NCBI RefSeq assembly: GCF_032484785.1
Contig: NZ_JAUETR010000001.1
Location: forward strand, 3,971,501-4,035,500
Source of the DNA: Bradyrhizobium sp. SZCCHNS1050
GTDB lineage: Bacteria; Pseudomonadota; Alphaproteobacteria; Rhizobiales; Xanthobacteraceae
Reading direction: 5' to 3'
Length of the DNA stretch: 64,000 nt
Positions 16,921 to 26,168 of the stretch are shown in pieces. Within the stretch, counting starts at the first letter, position 1; each line of letters starts with the position of its first letter. Under the pieces are notes generated by a model, which saw only the letters and a program-made list of their open reading frames with translations, was not told the origin of the DNA and did not search any database. Made by a program: the position numbers and the translations under genes.

Positions 16921-17241
16921 ATGTTCATCGCCATGAATCGTTTTCGCGTCGCCAAGGGCTCGGAGGCCGCCTTCGAGCAGGTCTGGCTGTCGCGCGACAG
17001 CCATCTCGACAAGGTGCCGGGCTTCGTCGAGTTTCACTTGTTGAAGGGACCGGAAGCGGAGGACCATACGCTGTATGCCTCGCACACGATCTGGGCGTCG
17101 AAAGCTGCGTTCGAGGACTGGACCAGGTCCGAAGCCTTCCGCGTCGCGCACCATCGGGCCGGCGACACCAAGGTGCACTATCTCGGCCCGCCGCAGTTCG
17201 AGGGGTTCGAGGTCCGCCAAACGGTGGGCAGCAAGACGTAG
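16921..17241 (+). CDS. Antibiotic-biosynthesis-monooxygenase fold protein, probable haem-degrading monooxygenase (IsdG/HmuD type)
   Basis: Predicted 106 residues, the length of IsdG-like enzymes. N6, W67 and H77 occupy the places of the Asn-Trp-His catalytic triad that IsdG family haem oxygenases use to open haem and release iron. These enzymes supply iron from haem; Bradyrhizobium has HmuQ/HmuD of this type. ATG 16921 follows CAGGAGATCAGC, a good Shine-Dalgarno. No haem-uptake gene lies beside it, and I could not identify an iron-response (Irr/ICE) box in the 136 bases upstream, so the haem assignment rests on the triad alone. Confidence 0.78.
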   Translation: MFIAMNRFRVAKGSEAAFEQVWLSRDSHLDKVPGFVEFHLLKGPEAEDHTLYASHTIWASKAAFEDWTRSEAFRVAHHRAGDTKVHYLGPPQFEGFEVRQTVGSKT

Positions 17242-17827
17242 GACAAGGACAGAGTCCACCATTCAGACGAGATCCGTCTCCGCGGCCCGTCTTGGCTGAG
17301 CACGGCCGAGCGGACGCTTGATTTGCGCTGAACGACACGGCGGCCGACAGGACCCGGACGGTCGCCGGTCGTGCGCCCTCGGAAGCTGCTCGCGCCGGGC
17401 CTCGCCGGGCAAGCCGTACCGCCGAACCTGCTGACATCAACAAGGACGACGCCCCAGTGAAGCTCCGGCTGAGTCGCGGAGATGCGACGGTGTGCCGACG
17501 CTGACCAGTCGTCGCCGTCGGCAGACGCGCATGCGACCTCAGGCGCTCTCGGGAACTGGAGCCTCACGAGGCTGTTATCGCGTGTCTGAAACAGGAAGCC
17601 GAATGTCCGGCAGGGCGGGCAGCGCCAGCCAGCGCCCTCGGTCGTTCTGTTCTAGCGAAGGCCCGGATGGTTGCTCGGATCGAGGACGAACCTTCCGGCA
17701 TATGACCACCGGCGCCGGCGACATCGTCAGAAGCTTCCCTCCGTTGCAACGCGCCACCTTCGTCGACGTTGACAGCCTGACCGCTTGAGCGACGCGCGCC
17801 GCCCTTCCTCGTTCGGAGAGAGATTCG
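17242..17827. other. 586-base gene-free stretch
   Basis: I see no supported gene, RNA or strong terminator here. Open frames exist on both strands but have no start context, domain or codon bias. The last 20 bases contain a weak GGAGAG that precedes the AI-2E gene. Confidence 0.5.
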
Positions 17828-19810
17828 ATGATCATCAGACAGCCGCTCAAGGTCCGCACCCCAGAGGAAGTTCTCGGGCTGATCAGCGCGCTGGCCGTCG
17901 CCATTTTTGCGGTCATCATCATCGCGCTGCTGTATTTCGGTCGCGATATCCTGGTCCCCGTGGCCCTGGCCATCCTGCTCAGCTTCGTATTGGCGCCATT
18001 GGTCGCGCAACTGCAGCGGCTTCGTGCCCCGCGCGGACTGGCCGTCGTCAGCGTGGTCGTTCTCGCATTCGTCGTGATCTTTACACTGGGCAGCCTGCTC
18101 GCCACCCAGCTCACCCAGCTTGCCAGTGAGCTGCCGAACTATCAATCGACGATGAGCAACAAGATCCAGTCGTTCCGCGACACCAAAGCCGGCAGAGGGA
18201 CGCTCGAGCGTGCATCGGACATGCTCAAGGATCTGGGCAAGGAACTCGACAAACCGAATGAGCCGGAAGCGGCTCGGCCGCCGAGCGGACTGCGAACGAA
18301 TTCCTCAGTCCCTGTGACCCCGATCCCGGTGGAGGTCCGGCAGCCCGATCCCGGAGCGCTAGACAGTCTCCGCACGCTGATTTCGCCGCTCATTCATCCG
18401 CTGGCGACGACCGGCATCATCATCATCTTCGTGATCTTCATATTGCTTCAACGCGAGGACCTGCGGAATCGGCTCATTCGCCTTGCGGGCTCATCCGACC
18501 TGCAGCGCACCACGGCGGCGCTCGATGATGCGGCTTACAGGCTCAGCCGGCTGTTCCTCACCCAGCTCGCCCTGAACGGCGGATTCGGCGTCGTGATCGG
18601 CGTCGGCTTGTGGTTCATCGGCATCCCCAGCGCCCTCCTTTGGGGGATCCTCGCCGCAGCGCTTCGGTTCGTGCCCTATATCGGCGCCGTCATCGCCGCG
18701 GCGTTTCCGCTTGCTCTGGCGGCAGCGGTCGACCCTGGCTGGTCGATGCTGATTTGGACCTTGGCCCTGTTTCTCGTGGTCGAGCCGTTGCTCGGCCACG
18801 TCATCGAACCGATGGTCTATGGGCGCAGCACGGGCCTGTCCCCCGTGGCGGTGGTCGTTTCAGCCGTGTTCTGGACCGCGCTGTGGGGCCCAATCGGGTT
18901 GGTGCTCGCGACGCCGCTGACGGTCTGCCTGGTCGTCATCGGACGACATGTGGAGCGCCTGGAGTTCCTCGACGTCATGTTCGGTGATCGTCCAGCGCTG
19001 TCTCCTCCCGAGATCTTCTACCAGCGCATGCTTGCGAACGATCCGACGGAAGCGGCCGAGAAGGCAGAGGAGTTCTTGAAGGAGCGCTCGTTGATTGCCT
19101 ATTGCGACGAGGTCGCGGTGAAGGGACTGCAATTGGCCCAAGCCGACGCCGACCGAGGGGCGCTCGCCTATGATCGCCTTGCAACGATCCGTGACGCCGT
19201 CGCCGAGTTGACCGCCGATCTTTCCGATCAAAATGATGGTCCGCTGGCGAAACGCGAGACCACCAGCGATCCGGAAGCTGCATCGGCCGTCGACAGCTCG
19301 GCCAGCAGTGGGGCAATCGACACGATACCCATCCTCAGCAAGGACAATCTCGCCGAAGGATGGCGGAGCGAGCAGCCGGTCCTGTGCGTGGCCGGGCGAA
19401 CCCCGATCGACGAAGCGGCGGCGGTGATTCTCGCGCAACTGTCGTCGGTGCACGGGTTGGGCGCGAAGGTCTCAGGAGCGGAGGCGCTCTCGACGGCGAA
19501 CGTCATCAAGCTCGAGCCCGCAGGTGTTGCGATTGCCTGCCTGATCTATATCGGCAATTCCGGCGTTGCACATATGCGCTACTCCGTTCGTCGCTTGAAG
19601 CGACGACTCCCCAAGGCAAGAGTGATGTTGGTCTGCTGCGCGGCCGACGTCGATCAGGAGGCCGCGAAGGTGCTGCAGGAAGCCACCAAGGCCGATCTGG
19701 TCGCGGCGAGCATGGGTGAGGCTGTCAGAATGTGCGTCGAAGTCGCGCAGGCGAAGGCTTCTCAGCAGGTCCCATTGAAGCAGCAGAACACGACGACCAA
19801 CGTAGCGTGA
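17828..19810 (+). CDS. AI-2E family (PerM/DUF20) permease with large cytoplasmic C-terminal domain
   Basis: Predicted 660 residues, almost twice the usual ~350 of the family. Residues about 15-95 and 185-350 hold the family's seven to eight membrane spans (FAVIIIALLYFGRDILVPVALAILLSF at the front, GFGVVIGVGLWFIGIPSALLWGILAA and RFVPYIGAVIAA in the core). Residues about 380-660 are soluble: a helical part followed by an alpha/beta segment (VLCVAGRTPIDEAAAVILAQL, AGVAIACLIYIGN, RVMLVCCAADVDQEAAKVL) that looks like a Rossmann/response-regulator-like fold, a possible sensor. Despite the name, transport of AI-2 is proven only for a few members. Confidence 0.88.
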   Translation: MIIRQPLKVRTPEEVLGLISALAVAIFAVIIIALLYFGRDILVPVALAILLSFVLAPLVAQLQRLRAPRGLAVVSVVVLAFVVIFTLGSLLATQLTQLASELPNYQSTMSNKIQSFRDTKAGRGTLERASDMLKDLGKELDKPNEPEAARPPSGLRTNSSVPVTPIPVEVRQPDPGALDSLRTLISPLIHPLATTGIIIIFVIFILLQREDLRNRLIRLAGSSDLQRTTAALDDAAYRLSRLFLTQLALNGGFGVVIGVGLWFIGIPSALLWGILAAALRFVPYIGAVIAAAFPLALAAAVDPGWSMLIWTLALFLVVEPLLGHVIEPMVYGRSTGLSPVAVVVSAVFWTALWGPIGLVLATPLTVCLVVIGRHVERLEFLDVMFGDRPALSPPEIFYQRMLANDPTEAAEKAEEFLKERSLIAYCDEVAVKGLQLAQADADRGALAYDRLATIRDAVAELTADLSDQNDGPLAKRETTSDPEAASAVDSSASSGAIDTIPILSKDNLAEGWRSEQPVLCVAGRTPIDEAAAVILAQLSSVHGLGAKVSGAEALSTANVIKLEPAGVAIACLIYIGNSGVAHMRYSVRRLKRRLPKARVMLVCCAADVDQEAAKVLQEATKADLVAASMGEAVRMCVEVAQAKASQQVPLKQQNTTTNVA

Positions 19811-19971
19811 GACGCGCCACGTCCAACGACCAAGGCCAGACAAAAAAATGCGGCCCCGGTCAGAGACGGCGACTGACGGGGACCGCTGAAACGCGTGACC
19901 GGTGACGGGGGATGATCAGGCGCTCGATGGAGCGTAGGCCTGCCCCGTGACGGCGGCGTGACACCGCCCGT

Positions 19972-20433
19972 TCACAGCGCCTTGCGGTAGACGATGAAGC
20001 CCGAGCGCTCGGCGATCTTGTCGTAGAGCACCTGTGCCGTGGTGTTGGTCTCGTGCGTCTGCCAATAGACCCGCGGCGCACCGGCCTGACGCGCTTCGCG
20101 GTAGACCGCCTCGATCAGCGCCCGTCCGACGCCCTTGCCGCGGGCGGCCTCGCTCGTGAACAGGTCGTTGAGATAGCAGAGCGGCCCGATCGTGGTGGTG
20201 GCGCGATGAAACAGGTAGTGCGCCAAGCCGATCAACTCGCCACCGCTCTCGGCGACCAGGGCATGGACCGGCTCGTCGGCATCGAAGAAGCGCGACCATG
20301 TCATCGCGGTCACCTCGGCCGGCAGCGCCGTCGGCCCCGAACGGCCGTAGAAGGCATTGTAGCCGTCCCAGAGCGGCAGCCAGTGATCATGGTCGTCGCG
20401 CGCGATGGCGCGCACAGTGAGTGCTTCGTGCAT
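19972..20433 (-). CDS. GNAT family N-acetyltransferase
   Basis: Predicted 153 residues. The acetyl-CoA binding motif A is SEAARGKGVGRALIEAVYREARQAG (R/Q-x-x-G-x-G/A form) and motif B is NTTAQVLYDKIAERSGFIVYRK, which together define GNAT enzymes. They move an acetyl group from acetyl-CoA to an amine; the acceptor here is unknown. ATG 20433 is chosen as the start of the compact GNAT fold (MHEALTVRAIARDDHDHW). The upstream in-frame codons are arginine-rich and non-homologous. Confidence 0.88.
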   Translation of the reverse strand: MHEALTVRAIARDDHDHWLPLWDGYNAFYGRSGPTALPAEVTAMTWSRFFDADEPVHALVAESGGELIGLAHYLFHRATTTIGPLCYLNDLFTSEAARGKGVGRALIEAVYREARQAGAPRVYWQTHETNTTAQVLYDKIAERSGFIVYRKAL

Positions 20434-20494
20434 GAAGGCTTCGCCGTCCGTTTGAATCTCGACGGACCTTCGATACGCGCAGCCGCGTTGGCGA

Positions 20495-20689
20495 TCAATC
20501 CGGGACGGGCTGCACCGGTTCGGCGGCGGGCGGCCGTACCAGCTCGACATAGACGGACCGATCTTCCTCGGTCAGCGGCGAGAGCGAGAGCTCGCCCCGC
20601 CGCTCGATCAGGATCAGCAGTGACGCCGCCAGCAGGATCGCGAGTGCCAGGGTCACGGCAACGATTACGACCGTTGATTTCATCGCCAT
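20495..20689 (-). CDS. Small single-span membrane protein
   Basis: Predicted 64 residues: a 25-residue hydrophobic segment (STVVIVAVTLALAILLAASLLILI) and a proline-rich acidic C-terminal tail ending VRPPAAEPVQPVPD. It would be an inner-membrane bitopic peptide. No Shine-Dalgarno is clear, and both ATG 20689 and ATG 20683 are possible. The gene lies 61 bases upstream of, and co-directional with, the GNAT gene. Acceptance rests on the well-formed transmembrane segment, so confidence is moderate. Confidence 0.5.
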   Translation of the reverse strand: MAMKSTVVIVAVTLALAILLAASLLILIERRGELSLSPLTEEDRSVYVELVRPPAAEPVQPVPD

Positions 20690-21202
20690 TTTGTGCGCGA
20701 GACAATCATCGCCTGTTGTCGCGAAAACCGCGAAGGGTTGTCAAAATGGCTTCCTGTTAAGCGGGCATCGACAAGACGGCGCGGATCGACACCACCGCGA
20801 TGGTGACGCTGACACCCAACGAGAGCGTGCTGGCCGCGATCGTTGCGACCACGGCGGTGGTCAGGCTGGGCGAAAGGGTGAGCGTTGCGTGGTCGTGAAA
20901 GCCGCTGACGGGCGTACGGAGCCCTCTACGGTGGTTCGACTCCTGCGGCGACGCATGGCCGCGGACCCAACTGAACCTCGGAACGGAAGCAAGACGCCAC
21001 CCGGACATGAAGTCGAAATCCCTTACCCATACATCCGCGAGCGAATCACTCGCAGAGGTAAATTCTAAGGTCGCGCTGGGCAGGATTGCGGCGGCAAATC
21101 GGAAAAAAAGGCAGGAACATGGCGCTGGCGGTGTTTGTTCCCGCCGATGCGTGTATTTTCCCCGCTGTTCTACGGACAGCCAGTAGTTTTACGGTGAATG
21201 CC
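20690..21202. other. 513-base stretch without a firmly supported gene
   Basis: A minus-strand frame ending at 20757 encodes one hydrophobic helix (VVATIAASTLSLGVSVTIAV), but it lacks a believable start. Near 21060-21130 the sequence is AT-richer. No repeat or RNA structure was recognised. Confidence 0.45.
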
Positions 21203-21853
21203 TCACCCGTAGTCGGCGGCGATGCCGGCTGAATCGATCAGTGCCGGCTGCCAATCCATCGCGACGAAACCGGGTGTCTGTTCGACGCGGCGCAGCCAGT
21301 TGCGGATCTTCGGGAAGGTCGACAGATCGAAGTCGCAGCGATCGGCGACGTGGGTGTAGCCGTAGAGCGCGATGTCTGCGACCGTCAGCTGCTTCGCGGC
21401 AAAGTAGTCGTTGCTCTTGAGATGATTCTCCATCACCTGGAGCGCGGCGTAGCCGCGCTCCATCCAGTCCTCGAGCGCATGTGTCTGCAGGTCGCGCCCG
21501 CCCTTGACCAGCAGCAGCCAGAAATAGGCGGCGCCGATGTTCGGCTCCAGCGCATGCTGCTCGAAGAACATCCACTGCAGCGCTTCGGCGCGCTCGATGC
21601 GCTGCTCCGGCACCAGCGGCGTGCCGCCGGCGACATACCAGAGGATCGCGTTCGATTCGGCGATGAAGCGGTCCTCGCCGACCTCCAGCAGCGGCACCTG
21701 GCCGCTGGGATTCTTGGCGAGAAAATCCGGCGTGCGGCTCTCGCCGCGCAGGATGTCGATCTCGATCGCCTGATAGGGCGCGTTCAGAAGCGCGAGCGCA
21801 AGGCGGACCTTGTAGCTGTTGCCTGACCGCTGCATCGAATAGAGCTTGTACAT
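21203..21853 (-). CDS. Glutathione S-transferase family protein
   Basis: Predicted 216 residues. The N-terminal thioredoxin-like domain reads MYKLYSMQRSGNSYKVRLAL, with S/G-N-S in the active-site position; GQVPLLEVGE carries the cis-proline and FIAESNAILWY binds the glutathione gamma-glutamyl group. The C-terminal helical domain contains LTVADIALYGYTHVADRCDFDL, the N-capping box of GSTs. It is unrelated in detail to the GST at 9484. It may detoxify electrophiles; substrate unknown. It is alone in its transcription unit as far as the sequence shows. Confidence 0.92.
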   Translation of the reverse strand: MYKLYSMQRSGNSYKVRLALALLNAPYQAIEIDILRGESRTPDFLAKNPSGQVPLLEVGEDRFIAESNAILWYVAGGTPLVPEQRIERAEALQWMFFEQHALEPNIGAAYFWLLLVKGGRDLQTHALEDWMERGYAALQVMENHLKSNDYFAAKQLTVADIALYGYTHVADRCDFDLSTFPKIRNWLRRVEQTPGFVAMDWQPALIDSAGIAADYG

Positions 21854-22046
21854 CCGGCCGATTTCGAGTTCGAGGAATCAAAGGTTGGACGCATCGCACA
21901 TCCAGACGCCAGATCGTCCCGCAATGCGGCCAGACAATGATGCCGATGGGCGCAGGCTGCAAGAGCCGGCGGATGGAAAAAGTCGAAATGCGCTACTGCA
22001 CTGCACTCTCGAATAACAACTTTCCAATAGATTCAAACAATCGAGA

Positions 22047-23279
22047 TCACGCCTGCGCGATGCGTGCGTGTCCACCGATCTCGACGGCGCGATCGGTGAG
22101 AGCGCGGCGCAGGGTCAGCGTGAACAGGGCCATCAGAACGATGAGGCCCAACGGTATCGTCGTCAGCCCGGCGACGCTGCGCGAGAGTAGCGGCACGATC
22201 CAGGCGGCCGCGAGCACGCTGAGCTCGTAGTCGCGAAAGCCGTTCGCGAGGCCGTGCCGGACGAAGAAGATGATCGCGACCGCGACGACGACGAGGTCGT
22301 AGTCGAGCACGTAGGGCGTCGCCAGCAGGCTCGCGCTCGCCAGTGCCGAAGCCTTGAGATCGAACGCGGCCTCGCTCTGCCACAGCCATGCAAGTCCGGC
22401 CGCGAGCGACAGCGCCAGCAGGCTCTGCAGCGCATAGGCGGACCTGATATCGGCGCCCCAATGACGCGCGGCCGAGAACACCGACTGGATCTTCTCCCAG
22501 CCGGTGCCGCCTTGCTCAAGCACGACGCTCTGTGTGAAGGTCATCGACTGGAAGAAAGCGTGCCAGACGTCGCTGCCGAGCGCGGCGAAGCTGATCGCGA
22601 CCAGCGCGGCCACCGTGGCGGCTGCCGCAGCAATCGTCGGCCAGCGCGTGCCTGCGAGCAGCGCCACGGGAATGAGCACGCCGAATTGCGGCTTGTAGGC
22701 GAGCAGGCCGATCAGGAAGCCGGCCGCCCACGGCCGGCCGCGCTCCATCAGCAACAGCGCGCCGCCGAGCAGCGCCGCGGTGAAAAACGCGTTCTGGCCG
22801 TGACCGATGTTGACGAACACGGCGGGAAAGGCGGTCGCGACCAGCAGGGTCCCGGAACGCGGCAGGATTGCGCGCATGACCGCGAGGTATGCGAGCAGGC
22901 TCGACACGACCCAGAGCGCGAGCCCTCCGGCATAGGGCAGCAGGGCGGTGATGGCGGCGATCGCGAAGAAGAAGGGCGGGTAGTGCCAGCCGAAGAACGG
23001 CACGTCGCGGCCGTCGAATACGGCCTTTTCCGTCGCATGCTGCAGCGGCGGATCATAGGCATCGGCCGCCTTGCCCTGAAGGGTCAGCACGCCTGCCGCA
23101 TAGACATTGGAGAAGTCGGTGCCGATCGGCTTGCCGTTGCGGTCGACCAGGCCATCGGACAGCGCGATCCAGCCGGCGATTGCCGCGATCGTGACCGCGA
23201 GCAGAATCCAGCTGTAGGACTTGATCCGCGTGGCCGTCAGCCAGTCGCCGGATCGCAGGGCGTACCCGATAGTGGTCAT
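22047..23279 (-). CDS. DUF2029 / GT87-family polyprenyl-phosphate mannosyltransferase-like membrane protein
   Basis: Predicted 410 residues with about ten hydrophobic spans. The first periplasmic loop after span 1 carries GTDFSNVYAAG with an Asp, and then FFGWHYPPFFFAIAAI, the D...HYPP pattern seen in DUF2029/GT87 enzymes that use polyprenyl-phosphate sugars as donors (GT-C fold). The expected role is addition of a sugar to a periplasmic glycan or lipid; acceptor unknown. Starts at 23357 or 23459 are possible, but the codons between 23279 and 23357 include rare TTA and TCT, so ATG 23279 is chosen. It is divergent from aspC. Confidence 0.82.
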   Translation of the reverse strand: MTTIGYALRSGDWLTATRIKSYSWILLAVTIAAIAGWIALSDGLVDRNGKPIGTDFSNVYAAGVLTLQGKAADAYDPPLQHATEKAVFDGRDVPFFGWHYPPFFFAIAAITALLPYAGGLALWVVSSLLAYLAVMRAILPRSGTLLVATAFPAVFVNIGHGQNAFFTAALLGGALLLMERGRPWAAGFLIGLLAYKPQFGVLIPVALLAGTRWPTIAAAAATVAALVAISFAALGSDVWHAFFQSMTFTQSVVLEQGGTGWEKIQSVFSAARHWGADIRSAYALQSLLALSLAAGLAWLWQSEAAFDLKASALASASLLATPYVLDYDLVVVAVAIIFFVRHGLANGFRDYELSVLAAAWIVPLLSRSVAGLTTIPLGLIVLMALFTLTLRRALTDRAVEIGGHARIAQA

Positions 23280-23461
23280 TTCGGCCTGAGACTCTGGATA
23301 ATCGTCGGTCCACGCTAACGGGGCGGCTTTAACGTTCTCTAAAGTCTTGGGAGCCATGTGCCCAAGCTTCTTGCGATGCAGCGCTGGGGGCCCTACAAAT
23401 GGGCGTTTCCCTGACATGACTGGTCGTGGCCCCGAGGGGGTGATCCACGACGCCTGCATAG

Positions 23462-24673
<1,212 letters not shown>

Positions 24674-24718
24674 TCGGGCAACATCCTTCTCGAAACACCA
24701 GAAGCCAATTTCCAGGCC

Positions 24719-24755
24719 GAAAGGCGCCATGTTTTGAACATGGCGCCTTTCTTTT
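24719..24755 (+). terminator. Intrinsic terminator after the aspartate aminotransferase gene
   Basis: A perfect 15-base stem (GAAAGGCGCCATGTT at 24719-24733, its complement at 24737-24751) closes a three-base loop and is followed by TTTT. This is the strongest rho-independent terminator in the window. Confidence 0.93.
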
Positions 24756-24793
24756 GTCGGCCGACAAGTCTGGTGGCGTAGGGTTGGAGTTCG

Positions 24794-25318
24794 ATGCGGC
24801 TGCTTCTGCTGTCGATCGCGTTGATGGTGATGATCGTGCCGCTCGCGCAGGCCCATCAGGGGCGGCCGATGCGCGCCGGCGTGCTCGAATGCGAGGGACG
24901 AAAGACCTCCGGCAGGCTCGTGATGTCCCAGTCCCGCCTGCGCTGCGTGTTTCGCAGTCAGGGCCGCCAGCCGGAGCGCTATGTCGCCAAGGTCCGGCGT
25001 TACGGCCTCGATCTCGGCCTGACGGATGTGACCAGGATGGCGTGGGCGGTCAGCGCACCGGTCAACGATTTCGGCCGCAGCGAGCTGCGCGGGCGCTATG
25101 GCGGATTGTCCGCCAACGCTGCCGCTCTGGTCGGCTTCGGCGGCAGCTTCCTGGTGCGCGACACCGATCGCGCCGCGGCGCTGCAGCCGATCAGCCTGCA
25201 GGGGCAGACCGGCTTGAACCTCGCTGCCGGAATCACCGAGGTCGAGCTGGTGCCGCTGCTGCCGATCCACCCGAGCCCGAGCCGTTCATCGTCCTACTTC
25301 TCGCGTTTCTATCGCTGA
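24794..25318 (+). CDS. DUF992 domain protein, exported (paralogue 1)
   Basis: Predicted 174 residues. A Sec signal peptide (MRLLLLSIALMVMIVPLAQAH) is followed by the DUF992 pattern AGVLECEG...LRCVFRSQG...ERYVAKVRRYGLDLGLTDVTRMAWAVSAPV, then a glycine-rich segment and QPISLQGQTGLNLAAGITEVELV. Two conserved cysteines probably form a disulphide in the periplasm. It shares the same block order as the gene at 25516, so the two arose by tandem duplication. The C-terminus is extended by a Ser/Pro-rich tail absent from the sister gene. Function unknown. Confidence 0.88.
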   Translation: MRLLLLSIALMVMIVPLAQAHQGRPMRAGVLECEGRKTSGRLVMSQSRLRCVFRSQGRQPERYVAKVRRYGLDLGLTDVTRMAWAVSAPVNDFGRSELRGRYGGLSANAAALVGFGGSFLVRDTDRAAALQPISLQGQTGLNLAAGITEVELVPLLPIHPSPSRSSSYFSRFYR

Positions 25319-25515
25319 GGCGCTCGATCGGAGAGACTCGGACACGTTCAGGCGAACGCGTCGCAATCGCTGCCTGCGTCGGCGCGCCGGCTCGTGCCGA
25401 CGGCGCGCCGAATCTGGTGCGACTGTAAGGCTTGTGGCATAGACGTGGTGCCCTGTGATCGTGCGTCCGATCGACGGGTCTGCATCACACGTTCATTTCA
25501 GCCGGAGTTTTATTC

Positions 25516-25992
25516 ATGCGCTCGACCATCCTCGCCGGGCTCGCCGCTGCGGTCGTCCTCTGCACCGGCACCGGCGCTGCCCAGGCGCAAGATCGCGTGC
25601 GGGTCGGTGTCCTCGAATGCCGCGGCGGCGCCAGTGTCGGCTTCATCGTCGGCTCGGTGACCCATCTCGGCTGCGTGCTGCGCGCCGACGGCCTGCCCGA
25701 GGACCGCTACGTCGCGACCATCCGCAAGGTCGGCCTCGATCTCGGCATCACCCAGGAATCGCTGCTGGCCTGGGTGGTCTATGCACCGGTCGCGCGGCTC
25801 GGGCCGGGCGATCTCTCCGGCGACTATGCCGGCGCCCAGGGCTCGGCCGCGGTCGGCGTCGGTGTCGGCGGCAACGTGCTGGTCGGCGGCTCCGCCAACT
25901 CGATCGCGCTGCAGCCGCTCAGCGTCCAGGGCCAGGTCGGCCTCAGCGTCTCGGCGGGGCTGCAAAGCCTCGAATTGCGCCCGGGGCGGTGA
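25516..25992 (+). CDS. DUF992 domain protein, exported (paralogue 2)
   Basis: Predicted 158 residues with an N-terminal signal peptide (AGLAAAVVLCTGTGAAQAQ, cleavage after AQA). Shared with paralogue 1: VGVLECRGG, HLGCVLRADG, ED-RYVATIRKVGLDLGIT, LLAWVVYAPV and QPLSVQGQVGLSVSAGLQSLELRPG. It has the normal DUF992 length without the extended tail. The family is periplasmic or secreted and of unknown function. A hairpin without a T-run (26018-26039) follows it, and the EF-G-like gene comes next. Confidence 0.9.
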   Translation: MRSTILAGLAAAVVLCTGTGAAQAQDRVRVGVLECRGGASVGFIVGSVTHLGCVLRADGLPEDRYVATIRKVGLDLGITQESLLAWVVYAPVARLGPGDLSGDYAGAQGSAAVGVGVGGNVLVGGSANSIALQPLSVQGQVGLSVSAGLQSLELRPGR

Positions 25993-26017
25993 TCTTCCCT
26001 TTGCCGTGAACAGCGCT

Positions 26018-26039
26018 CTTCCCGCCATCGTGCGGGAAG
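26018..26039 (+). terminator. Hairpin between DUF992 gene and EF-G-like gene
   Basis: CTTCCCGC at 26018-26025 pairs perfectly with GCGGGAAG at 26032-26039 around a six-base loop. There is no T-run, so termination is possible but unproven. Confidence 0.45.
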
Positions 26040-26168
26040 ACGGCGCGATCCCCCGCACTGCAGCAACGTTTTTCGCAGGCCGCCTGCTTGCCAAAGCGGC
26101 AGCCGAGGCAGAGCATTCGGCTTTGCCGACCCAATCAAGGGCCGAGCTCCACAACGAGGAGGCGGCGA

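Noticed and set aside
20757..21008. Minus-strand frame of 83 residues with a hydrophobic helix near its end
   Set aside because: The start is weak, the first 40 residues look random and there is no ribosome-binding site. The hydrophobic stretch alone is not enough.
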